Source of the DNA: an uncultured Acidimicrobiales bacterium
GTDB taxonomy: Bacteria; Actinomycetota; Acidimicrobiia; Acidimicrobiales; Aldehydirespiratoraceae
NCBI GenBank assembly: GCA_905480195.1
Contig: CAJQPN010000005.1
Coordinates: 62,001 to 126,000, forward strand
Reading direction: 5' to 3'
Length of the DNA: 64,000 bases
Position numbers and translations under genes: made by a program. Under the pieces are notes generated by a model. The model saw nothing but the letters and a program-made list of their open reading frames with translations. It was not told the origin of the DNA and did not search any database. Shown here piece after piece: positions 56,135 through 64,000 of this stretch. Numbering within the stretch: the first letter of the stretch is position 1; each line of letters starts with the position of its first letter.

Positions 56135-57076
56135 TCAGCGGGGCGCCGCTGTCGCCCCGTCCGGGGCGGTCGCTTTTCCCGAGTCGGTCTCGTCATCGGC
56201 CCGCGGCTGCTCAGCCGCAAGCACGGCCTCCCACAGTTCGGTGATGACACCTTCGGGGGTCTTGTCGCCGCCCTCGTGCAGGCGGATGCGGCCAGACAGT
56301 GACGTGAGTGCTGCATCGAGCCCCAGATCGGCGTCGTGGACCGGCAGTCCCCGCATCGACGCGAGCTGATGGGCTACTTCGACGAGGTCGATGGCACCGC
56401 GAACGGACGAACCGACCCGCACATCGCCATGGGTGCGGGTCGCACGCGTGATCGTGACCGCCCGCTTCCGGAGCTTGCGATCGTCGGCGGTGGTGTTACG
56501 AACGACGATGTCGGACTCGTCGTCGAGGGATTGGTAGCCCATCGAGATCCGACACATGCGGTCGTAGACGGCACCCGACACTCGGGCCGTGCCGATGTTG
56601 TCGAACGGGTTCATGGCTGCGACGAGACGGAACCCGTCGGCCGCCTCGATCCGGCCGAGCCGCGGCAAGGTGAGCTCGCCCTCACTCATCACCGTGATGA
56701 GGAGGTTGACGGTTTCTTCCGGTACCCGATTCAACTCTTCGACGTAGAGGAGTGAACCGTTGCGAAGCGCTTCGACGAGCGGGCCGTCGACGAACACGTC
56801 TTCGGAGTAGCCGTCCTCAAGTATCCGCGACGGATCGAACTGACCGGCCAAACGGGCCGGGGTGAGTTCGGCGTTCCCCTCGACGAAAACAAAACCGGTG
56901 CCGGCGGCGGCCGCGACCTCGCGGAGAATCGTCGACTTCCCCGTACCGGGTGGGCCTTCGAGCAACACATGACGATCGGCGGCGAGCGCCGCAATGAGCA
57001 CTTCGAGCTCGCGGCGACGGCCGACCACACGCTCGCAGAGCCCGCCGACGACAGAGGGATCGGTGAGGGCGGTCAC
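56135..57076 (-). CDS. MoxR-family AAA+ ATPase
   Basis: HVLLEGPPGTGKSTILREVAAAAGTGFVFVEGNAELTPARLAGQFDPS...GSLLYVEELNRVPEETVNLLITVMSEGELTLPRLG...RLVAAMNPFD. Confidence 0.9.
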   Translation of the reverse strand: MTALTDPSVVGGLCERVVGRRRELEVLIAALAADRHVLLEGPPGTGKSTILREVAAAAGTGFVFVEGNAELTPARLAGQFDPSRILEDGYSEDVFVDGPLVEALRNGSLLYVEELNRVPEETVNLLITVMSEGELTLPRLGRIEAADGFRLVAAMNPFDNIGTARVSGAVYDRMCRISMGYQSLDDESDIVVRNTTADDRKLRKRAVTITRATRTHGDVRVGSSVRGAIDLVEVAHQLASMRGLPVHDADLGLDAALTSLSGRIRLHEGGDKTPEGVITELWEAVLAAEQPRADDETDSGKATAPDGATAAPR

Positions 57077-57085
57077 AGGATTCGA

Positions 57086-58198
57086 TCAGTCGAAGGTGAT
57101 GACGCCGCGAATGTTCTTGTTCGCCATCATGTCGGCATAGCCCTCGTTCACCTGGTCGAGGGTGTACGTGTTGGTAATCATCTCGTCGAGCTTGAGTTGG
57201 CCAGCCTGATACATCGACAGCAGATGCGGAATCTCCTTCCGCGGCGCAGTAGAGCCGAAAAGGCAGCCTTTCAGCTCCTGGTTCATCATCGAGAACATGA
57301 ACAGGTTGAGCTGGACGTCCATTTGGGCAGCCGGTGCCACCGCAGTAGCAACGACGGTGCCGCCCTTGCGAGTGAGGAACTGGGCCGGGGCGATCAAGTC
57401 ACCCGTGAGAACCGACGGGGTGAGGATCACCGAGTCGGCCTGCACGCCGTCGGTGAGACCGCCCACAAGTTCCATCGCCTCTTCCATCGACGGGGCTGAA
57501 TGCGTGGCCCCGAACTCCATGGCGCTCTCACGCTTGAACTCGGAGGGGTCGATAGCGACGATGTTCTTGGCGCCAGCGATCTTGGCCCCTTGGATGGCGG
57601 CGGTGCCGAGCCCGCCGCAACCGACGACGACCACGGTGTCACCCGCCGTGACCTCCGCCCGATTGACCGCCGAGCCGTAGCCCGTGGTGACACCGCAGCT
57701 GACGAGGGCAGCCGGACCGGCTGGCACATCCCTTTGGATCTTGATGGCCGAATCGACACTCAACACCATGTGCTCGGCGAAGGTTCCCAGCTTGAGCAGC
57801 GGTGTCAGCGGATGGCCGTCGGCGTCGTGGTGCCGGTGCGTCCCGTCGATCATTCCCGGCTCCATCAGTTTGGCGCCGAGGTCACAAAGGTTCTGCTGGC
57901 CACGGGCGCACCAGGTGCATTTCCCGCACGACGGAATGAACGAGCAGGAGATCTGGTCGCCGATCTCGAACTCGGTGACCCCAGGGCCGAGCCCGATGAC
58001 GGTGCCAGAACCTTCGTGACCGCCGACGATCGGCAGCGGGACGGGCATGGTGCCGTCGTGGGCGTGCTCGTCGGAGTGGCACATGCCGGCAGCGCCGGTC
58101 TTGACAAGGATCTCCCCTGCTCTCGGTTCGTCGAGTTCGATCTCTTCGACGCTCCAGTCGGCGCCGACCTCACGCAGGACTGCGGCACGGGTCTTCAT
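57086..58198 (-). CDS. NDMA-dependent (mycofactocin-associated) zinc-type alcohol dehydrogenase
   Basis: AAGMCHSDEHAHDGTMPVPLPIVGGHEGSGTVIGLGPGVTEFEIGDQISCSFIPSCGKCTWCARGQQNLCDLGAKLMEP...VVVVGCGGLGTAAIQGAK. Confidence 0.85.
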   Translation of the reverse strand: MKTRAAVLREVGADWSVEEIELDEPRAGEILVKTGAAGMCHSDEHAHDGTMPVPLPIVGGHEGSGTVIGLGPGVTEFEIGDQISCSFIPSCGKCTWCARGQQNLCDLGAKLMEPGMIDGTHRHHDADGHPLTPLLKLGTFAEHMVLSVDSAIKIQRDVPAGPAALVSCGVTTGYGSAVNRAEVTAGDTVVVVGCGGLGTAAIQGAKIAGAKNIVAIDPSEFKRESAMEFGATHSAPSMEEAMELVGGLTDGVQADSVILTPSVLTGDLIAPAQFLTRKGGTVVATAVAPAAQMDVQLNLFMFSMMNQELKGCLFGSTAPRKEIPHLLSMYQAGQLKLDEMITNTYTLDQVNEGYADMMANKNIRGVITFD

Positions 58199-58298
58199 CA
58201 CGGTCTCCTCATCGCTGGCGGGGAAGAACCAGAAGGTACCAGTGGGTGGGAGTACAGGACAGTTCGCCGGAATCGACGAGCGTGACTACCGTTCGACC

Positions 58299-59417
58299 AT
58301 GCCCGACGAACACCCACCTGAAACCGACGACATGGTGGTGGTCAAGACCTCGCGTTCGCCCGAGGAACTGGCCGACCGCTTGGGCGTGTGGCTCGCCGAA
58401 GTCACCGGGGACCCGGCCGCAACGGTCAAGAATGCGTCATCACCGGATGCCAATGGCATGTCGAGCGAGTCGGTCTTCTTCAACGCCTCATTCAACGGCG
58501 AGTCCGGCTTGTTCGTCGCCCGTCTCGCTCCAGCCGATGAAGACGTCCCCGTCTTCCCCGAGTACGACCTCGAAAAACAGGCTCGGGTCATCGAACTGAT
58601 CGCTAACCGCAGCGACGTGCCCGTCCCAACCGTGCGCTGGAACGAACCCGACCCGCGTCATCTCGACGTGCCGTTCTTCGTGATGGAGAAGATCGACGGC
58701 CGAGTCCCACCCGACATCCTTCCGTATCCGATGGACGGTTGGGTCCGGGACCTCACCGATACCGAACGGCGAGCACTGCAGAACAAGAGCGTGGCGGTAC
58801 TGGCCGGCATCCACTCGATCGACATCAGCGACGGTTCGGCTGATTTCCTCCAGCCCGACGCGACGCTCGGGGCCACGCCGCTCGAACGGCACTTCTCACA
58901 GGAGAAAGCCTTCTACGAATGGGTGGTCGATGGCGCCGGACGACGGTTCCCCACGATCGAACGGGCCCATGCCTGGATCGAGGCCAACTGGCCCGATGAG
59001 CAGCCGAGTGCGATCTCGTGGGGTGACTCTCGGATCGGCAACATCATGTACACGAACGACGGAACCGACCCGGTCGCCGTTCTCGACTGGGAGATGGCGA
59101 CCATCGCGCCGCCCGGGCACGACGTCGCGTGGATGTGTTTCCTGCATCGCTTCTTCGAGTTCGTGCTCCGTAAGTACGGCGTCGACACGCTGCCCGAGAT
59201 GCTCCGGCCCGAAGACGTGCGCGAAACCTATGGTGAACTGACCGGGACCGACGTCGGCGACCTTCGATTCGAACTCGTCTACACGGCCGCCCGCCACGCT
59301 GCGATCATGGCCCGGGTACATGCCCGCAGCGTGCACTTCGGAACCGAGGAATGGACCGACGACCCCGATGATGCGTTCCGCTTCAAAGATCTTTTGGCGG
59401 AGATGCTCGCAAACTGA
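58299..59417 (+). CDS. aminoglycoside/acyl-CoA-DH-type phosphotransferase (APH family)
   Basis: ISWGDSRIGNIMYTNDGTDPVAVLDWEMATIAPPGHDVAWMCFLHRFFE (APH catalytic loop; canonical HGD is WGD); start revised. Confidence 0.85.
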   Translation: MPDEHPPETDDMVVVKTSRSPEELADRLGVWLAEVTGDPAATVKNASSPDANGMSSESVFFNASFNGESGLFVARLAPADEDVPVFPEYDLEKQARVIELIANRSDVPVPTVRWNEPDPRHLDVPFFVMEKIDGRVPPDILPYPMDGWVRDLTDTERRALQNKSVAVLAGIHSIDISDGSADFLQPDATLGATPLERHFSQEKAFYEWVVDGAGRRFPTIERAHAWIEANWPDEQPSAISWGDSRIGNIMYTNDGTDPVAVLDWEMATIAPPGHDVAWMCFLHRFFEFVLRKYGVDTLPEMLRPEDVRETYGELTGTDVGDLRFELVYTAARHAAIMARVHARSVHFGTEEWTDDPDDAFRFKDLLAEMLAN

Positions 59418-59459
59418 TCGGACGCCAATCCACCGGCTGGCCACCCGTTGTCGAACGCC

Positions 59460-60242
59460 TCAGGGAGTGGCGGTCATGCCACCGTCGACCGGGATCACCG
59501 CGCCGGTGATCGCGGCGGCAGCCGGCGAGCACAGGAACGCGACAGTGGCGGCCACCTCCGCCGGATCGATCAGTCGACCGAGAGGTTCTTGATGACGGAT
59601 GAAGTCGTCGATCGAGTCAAGCCCATACAGCCGGGCTGACTCGTCGAGGCCGGGTGTGGCCGTGGAGCCCGGCGAGACCGCGTTGGCGGTGACACCCGTG
59701 CCGGCGAGATCGGCAGCGAGGGAACGGACGAGGCCGATCACCCCGTGCTTCGCTGCTGCGTAGGGCGCCATGTGGCGCAATCCAAGCGACCCGGCAGCGG
59801 AGGCGACGACGACGATGCGACCCGCCTCAGCCTCGAGAACAGCTGGCATCGCCGCGCGTACCGTGGTGAAGACCCCGGTGAGGTCGGTTGCGATCACGGC
59901 ATTCCACTCGGAGTCGGGGACCTCCCAGACGGGGGCGCCGCCAGCGACGATCCCAGCGGCACACACGACGGCGTCGAGACGCCCGTGCTCGGCCAGTGCG
60001 CCGGCGACGACCTCGGCCATCCTTTCGCCGTCAGCGACATCGGCATGTACCGGTTCGGCAAACCCGGCTTTCGTGACCACCGCTGCGAGATCATCCGCCG
60101 TAGCCATCTCGTACGGCACTGCCGGGTCGGGACTGCAGCGATCGAGTGCGACGACATGCCAGCCGTGTGCCGCGAGGTCTCGAACGATGGCGGCGCCGAT
60201 TCCTCGACCTGCTCCGGTGACGAGGGCGACGGGCCGGCTCAT
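59460..60242 (-). CDS. SDR family oxidoreductase, possibly mycofactocin-coupled
   Basis: ALVTGAGRGIGAAIVRDLAAHGW...SSAAGSLGLRHMAPYAAAKHGVIG..., C-terminal GLDSIDDFIRHQEPLGRLIDPAEVA. Confidence 0.82.
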   Translation of the reverse strand: MSRPVALVTGAGRGIGAAIVRDLAAHGWHVVALDRCSPDPAVPYEMATADDLAAVVTKAGFAEPVHADVADGERMAEVVAGALAEHGRLDAVVCAAGIVAGGAPVWEVPDSEWNAVIATDLTGVFTTVRAAMPAVLEAEAGRIVVVASAAGSLGLRHMAPYAAAKHGVIGLVRSLAADLAGTGVTANAVSPGSTATPGLDESARLYGLDSIDDFIRHQEPLGRLIDPAEVAATVAFLCSPAAAAITGAVIPVDGGMTATP

Positions 60243-60910
60243 GGCCCCATGTTCTCAGAAAGTGCGACGACCTCCTCGACCCACCGAGCAAGAATCTGCT
60301 CACCTCGTGCCGACGTTGCCCGGGTCGGGTCGCCGAGCACTCCATTCGGGGTCACCGCAGCGAGCCCACCCGAACGAAGGTTGTCGATGATCTCGCCGGT
60401 GGGAGACATCACGCCCGGCTCGGCTCGGTCCATACGGACGCGGCTGGCGTCAATCGCCAGCATCACCGAGGTTTCGGTATCGCCAGCGTGGGCGTCGCCG
60501 CCCACGAGCCGAGCATGCCAGACCCCGAACGGGCGGCCCTCGTACTCGCAGGTCTTCGCCGCCGCCCGCACGGCGTCGAGGTTTCCACCATGGGCATTGA
60601 CCACGACGATCCGGTCGAACTCCGAACCGGCGTTCCGCACGATCTCTACGATTGTGGCCGCCAGCACGTCGGTGCCGATCGAGAGCGTCCCGGCAAACCC
60701 GGCGTGCTCGCCGGCAGCTCCGACCGGCAAGGCGGGAGCAGCGATCCCAGCGGGCATGATCGTCGCCGCCCGCTCGGCTACGACCGTAGCGATCACGGTG
60801 TCGGTATCGAGGGGGAGGTGGGGCCCATGCTGCTCGGTTGAGCCGAGGGGCAACAACAACACCCGCGTTTCGCCGATCTCTTCGGTGGTGCAGTCGCCGA
60901 GTCGGACCAT
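60239..60910 (-). CDS. mftE: creatininase-family peptidase, mycofactocin MftE-like
   Basis: MVRLGDCTTEEIGETRVLLLPLGSTEQHGPHLPLDTDTVIATVVAERAA...VVNAHGGNLDAVRAA...GDAHAGDTETSVML; start revised. Confidence 0.8.
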   Translation of the reverse strand: MVRLGDCTTEEIGETRVLLLPLGSTEQHGPHLPLDTDTVIATVVAERAATIMPAGIAAPALPVGAAGEHAGFAGTLSIGTDVLAATIVEIVRNAGSEFDRIVVVNAHGGNLDAVRAAAKTCEYEGRPFGVWHARLVGGDAHAGDTETSVMLAIDASRVRMDRAEPGVMSPTGEIIDNLRSGGLAAVTPNGVLGDPTRATSARGEQILARWVEEVVALSENMGP

Positions 60911-61024
60911 TTGACGATCGTAGGACCACAACAGTCGAGACGGGCCCGCTGCGGCGACACGCCGAGCGAACACATGCACCGGTCTGCACCGCCGATGGTT
61001 GACGGTGCTAGCAAGAAGGCCATG

Positions 61025-61723
61025 ATGCGACTTCGTCAACTCGTCACGGTCGCCTCCGACCTTCGATCGGCCGAGCAGGCGATCACCGATGCTCTCGATC
61101 TCGAGGTCTGCTATCGCGATCCCGGCGTCGGCCACTTCGGGCTGCGACACGGCCTCTACACGATTGGCGATCGACTGCTCGAGGTCGTCGTTCCCAAACA
61201 CGACGGCACCGCCGCGGGCCGGTTCCTTGCTCGCCGAGGGGGTGACGCCGGCTACATGGTGATCGTGCAGGTCGACGATCTCGCCTCCCACAGGGCTCGT
61301 CTCGCCGAGACTGACATCCGCATCGTGTTCGAAGCCAGTGCCCCGGGGATGCAGGGAATTCACCTCCACCCGGCCGATGTCGGTGGCGCAATCGTGTCGA
61401 TCGACCAGGCCGAACCACCTCAAAGCTGGGCGTGGGCCGGACCCGACTTTGCGTATCACGCCAACTCTTCTGTCGCCGCCGACATCGTCGGGGCTGAAGT
61501 CCAGGGCAATGACCCTGACGCCCTCGCAATGAGCTGGTCGGTGGCGCTCGGTCTACCGGTCAGTACAGATCGCACGATCGAACTCGACGACGCAACGATT
61601 CGCTTCGAAACGGTCACCGATGGCTGCGGCGACGGACTCGCAGCCATCGATCTTCTCGCTGTCGACCGGCGCCGGGTTGGTGAGACGCTCGAGCTCAGCG
61701 GCGTCCGTTTCAACCTCGTCTGA
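61025..61723 (+). CDS. glyoxalase-like / VOC family protein
   Basis: MRLRQLVTVASDLRSAEQAITDALDLEVCYRDPGVGHFGLRHGLYTIGDRLLEVVVPKHDGTAAGRFLARRGGDAGYMVIVQVDDL. Confidence 0.8.
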   Translation: MRLRQLVTVASDLRSAEQAITDALDLEVCYRDPGVGHFGLRHGLYTIGDRLLEVVVPKHDGTAAGRFLARRGGDAGYMVIVQVDDLASHRARLAETDIRIVFEASAPGMQGIHLHPADVGGAIVSIDQAEPPQSWAWAGPDFAYHANSSVAADIVGAEVQGNDPDALAMSWSVALGLPVSTDRTIELDDATIRFETVTDGCGDGLAAIDLLAVDRRRVGETLELSGVRFNLV

Positions 61724-61735
61724 GTGCCACCGAAC

Positions 61736-61761
61736 GGAAATTGATCAGCTGATCGATTTCC
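61736..61761. repeat. 26-bp near-perfect inverted repeat in the convergent VOC/mftD intergenic region
   Basis: GGAAAT-T-GATCAGCTGATC-G-ATTTCC, 12 nt after the VOC stop. Confidence 0.7.
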
Positions 61762-61866
61762 ACGCCATCACGACGATCGAGATCGTCATCAAGGTCGCAC
61801 CACGGGAGCGGGACGTCAAAGCCGAGACCAGCAAGTAACGCGATGGCCGGATCCGAAGGTCGTGCG

Positions 61867-63039
61867 TTAGCTGATCGCCGGGGGGCTGAACGCTTCCGGC
61901 ACGACGAGGTCGGACGGCGACAGATCGGCGATGTCCGCCACGCCGATACCGCGCATCGTCGCATCCATCCCCATACGGATCACGTCGAGCACGTTTTCTA
62001 CGCCGGCTTGACCGTTTGCAGCCAGTCCCCACAGATACGCACGACCGATGAGCACGGCATCAGCACCGAGCGAAAGCGCCTTCACGACGTCGGAGCCGCG
62101 CCGGATACCGCCATCGAGCAAGACCTGCGCGTCGTCGCCGATGGCTCGAGCGATTTCGGGGAGGGTGCGAATAGAGGCGGGCATACCGTCGACGTTGTTG
62201 CCACCGTGATTCGACACCGAGATCGCTGTGACACCGGCATCGACGGCACGGCGGGCCTCGTCGGCGCGGGCAACGCCCTTCACCATGAACGGCCCGTTCC
62301 ACTGCGCTCGGAGCCAGGCCACGTCTTCCCAGCTGGGGGGTGGCGTCATCATCCAGGTGCCATACGCCTCGAAGAATCCAGGAGGCTTGCCGCCGTCGGT
62401 GTTGAAGTTCGGTACTCCGAGCGTGGGAATCTTGCCTTTGCGAAGCCAGCGCAGGATGTATCCGGGCCGCATCAGCGTCTCACCCACGTGTGGCAAGAGT
62501 TCCTTGACGGAGAACCGCTGTGGGATGTGTGGGCTCCCCCAGTCGCGGCCATGGCTGAACGACCAGTCGAGCGTGAGGATCATGCCCTTCGCCCCCGCTG
62601 CCTTCGCCCGCTCCATACGAGCGACCATCGAGTCACGATCGCCGGCCCAGTAGATCTGGAAGAACGTCGAACCACAGACCTCGGCGACCTGCTCGATCGG
62701 GGTCGACGCGAACGATGAGAGACCCATCGGGATACCGCGAGCTGCAGCAGCCCGGGCGACGGCAACTTCACCTTCGGGATGGACGGCTTGGACACCTGTC
62801 GGCGAGATCATCACCGGCATGGACGCGTACTCGCCCATGATCGTGGTCTCCATCGTTCGTTCCGGCGGTTGACCGGCGGTGATGGGGCGAAAGCCGAGCT
62901 CGTCAAACGCTGCCGTGTTGTCCCGCATCGACAAACCGGCCTCGGCGCCTGCGATCAAGGCGCCATACACGCTCTTGGGTATCCGCTTCTTCGCTCGATC
63001 CTGAGCGATCGCGACCGTCTCGAACCAGTGGTTCGCCAT
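61867..63039 (-). CDS. mftD: pre-mycofactocin synthase MftD-like (FMN-dependent alpha-hydroxyacid dehydrogenase family)
   Basis: MANHWFETVAIAQDRAKKRIPKSVYGALIAGAEAGLSMRDNTAAFDELGFRP...ISVSNHGGNNVDGMPASIRTLPEIARAIGDDAQVLLDGGIRRGSDVVKALSLGADAVLIGRAYLWGLAA. Confidence 0.9.
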   Translation of the reverse strand: MANHWFETVAIAQDRAKKRIPKSVYGALIAGAEAGLSMRDNTAAFDELGFRPITAGQPPERTMETTIMGEYASMPVMISPTGVQAVHPEGEVAVARAAAARGIPMGLSSFASTPIEQVAEVCGSTFFQIYWAGDRDSMVARMERAKAAGAKGMILTLDWSFSHGRDWGSPHIPQRFSVKELLPHVGETLMRPGYILRWLRKGKIPTLGVPNFNTDGGKPPGFFEAYGTWMMTPPPSWEDVAWLRAQWNGPFMVKGVARADEARRAVDAGVTAISVSNHGGNNVDGMPASIRTLPEIARAIGDDAQVLLDGGIRRGSDVVKALSLGADAVLIGRAYLWGLAANGQAGVENVLDVIRMGMDATMRGIGVADIADLSPSDLVVPEAFSPPAIS

Positions 63040-63161
63040 GGAAGACCTCCGACGAAATCAGGTGCCGAGGGTACCGGGCCCGCTTCGACGCCCCGCAATC
63101 AGCCGACAACCACTTGCGCCGGCCCCGGAAGTCCGGCGTTCAGCGGTTCTGTTGGTGACAG

Positions 63162-63338
63162 TCAGTCGCCGTCGATGTCGTCGAGAACGTCCTTCGCCTT
63201 GTCGGCCACCGAGTCGACGGTGTCATCGTGTTCGTCGCCAAGCTTGTCCTTTGCGAGATCGGCAGCCTTGTCGATGCCGTCTTCGATCTTGTCTGCATGC
63301 TCGTCGGCAAGCTTCTTCGCCTTTTTGAACCAACCCAT
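63162..63338 (-). CDS. 58-aa MT0933/Rv0909-like antitoxin-family protein
   Basis: Minus-strand MGWFKKAKKLADEHADKIEDGIDKAADLAKDKLGDEHDDTVDSVADKAKDVLDDIDGD; missed by the ORF track because of its short length. Confidence 0.65.
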   Translation of the reverse strand: MGWFKKAKKLADEHADKIEDGIDKAADLAKDKLGDEHDDTVDSVADKAKDVLDDIDGD

Positions 63339-63483
63339 CGTCGCTCCATTCGTGAGGTTCGTTGATCACCGGTTGCCTACAGCGACTGTACCTGTCGAGT
63401 ACCACTGCCGGAACCAACGGGTCTGCGTTCGGTAGACTCACCGAGAGGGCCCGGCAAGGGTCGCAACACGAAAGCGAGTGTTC

Positions 63484-64000
63484 ATGTCGTACAGCGAGGT
63501 CGATCTCCGTCCTGCCATCCAATTCGACGAGACAACACGGGGTGACTTCGTTGTTCGCGTCTACCAGCACCTCCTTGGGGCAATCGCAGCATTTGCCGCC
63601 ATCGAGGCCCTGTTCATCAACCTGGGTATCTCGGGACGCATCTATGACTTCGTCGCCGGTGGAGGTGGCCTCACCTGGCTCTTAGTGCTCGGCGGCTTCA
63701 TGGCCGGGCAGTGGATCGTCACCAACGCGGCGATGGATCTGCTCAATCCGCAGCGCCAATACGCCGGGCTGCTCGGCTCGGCTGCGCTCTATGCCGTGTT
63801 GTTCTCACCGATGATGCACTACTTCTTCGAGATCGCCGACGGTGGCGAGACCTCGGTCATGGCTGCTGCGCTCATCACGGCGGTCGGCTTCAGCGGCCTC
63901 ACACTCGTGGCCTTTGTCACCCGAAAGGACTTGTCGTTCCTTCGACCGATCGTCATGTACGGCTTTGTCGCTGCACTCGCACTGATCGTCGGAGCGGTCC
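63484..64000 (+). CDS. Bax inhibitor-1/YccA family membrane protein (partial, runs off right edge)
   Basis: MSYSEVDLRPAIQFDETTRGDFVVRVYQHLLGAIAAFAAIEALFINLG...LGSAALYAVLFSPMMHYFFE...ALITAVGFSGLTLVAFVTRKDLSFLRP. Confidence 0.82.
   Translation, partial: MSYSEVDLRPAIQFDETTRGDFVVRVYQHLLGAIAAFAAIEALFINLGISGRIYDFVAGGGGLTWLLVLGGFMAGQWIVTNAAMDLLNPQRQYAGLLGSAALYAVLFSPMMHYFFEIADGGETSVMAAALITAVGFSGLTLVAFVTRKDLSFLRPIVMYGFVAALALIVGAV

Noticed and set aside
61724-61866. Possible hidden mftA precursor peptide in the gaps next to mftD (61724-61866 and 63040-63161)
   Set aside because: No reading frame with an IDGMCGVY-like C-terminus was seen in these gaps.

Overview
High-GC, actinobacterial-type chromosomal window; an Acidimicrobiia-like origin is inference from protein style only. 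Most of it (about 0.7-45.6 kb, mainly minus strand) is the ribosomal protein / RNA polymerase super-cluster: glmS(partial)-glmM, rpsI-rplM-truA, rplQ-rpoA-rpsD-rpsK-rpsM-rpmJ-infA-adk-secY-rplO...rplC, rpsJ-tuf-fusA-rpsG-rpsL, rpoC-rpoB, rplL-rplJ-rplA-rplK-nusG-secE, plus tRNA-Trp, tRNA-Met and tRNA-Thr. The conserved order is interrupted in several places: an AI-2E-type permease plus a KAS III gene between rpsJ and rplC; a five-gene envelope-polysaccharide cassette between rpsL and rpoC; a tyrosine-phosphatase gene between rplL and rpoB; and an ECF sigma/anti-sigma pair between tRNA genes. rplO carries an apparent 1-nt frameshift. The right part (47-64 kb) is accessory/metabolic. It contains mycofactocin maturation genes (mftD, mftE, mftF-like) scattered among an NDMA-type alcohol dehydrogenase, an SDR, a MoxR/VWA pair, an ABC exporter, a serine hydrolase, a VOC protein and an APH-like kinase. 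No mftA/mftB/mftC was seen. The supplied ORF track uses ATG starts and a length cutoff of about 60 aa, so several starts were revised (GTG for glmS and rpsL, possible CTG for infA) and a 58-aa gene was added. The most notable candidates are the split mycofactocin locus with its unusual partners, a membrane-anchored SMC/RecF-like protein with a degenerate Walker A, and the polysaccharide cassette. Family names come from reading protein motifs; no database search was run.
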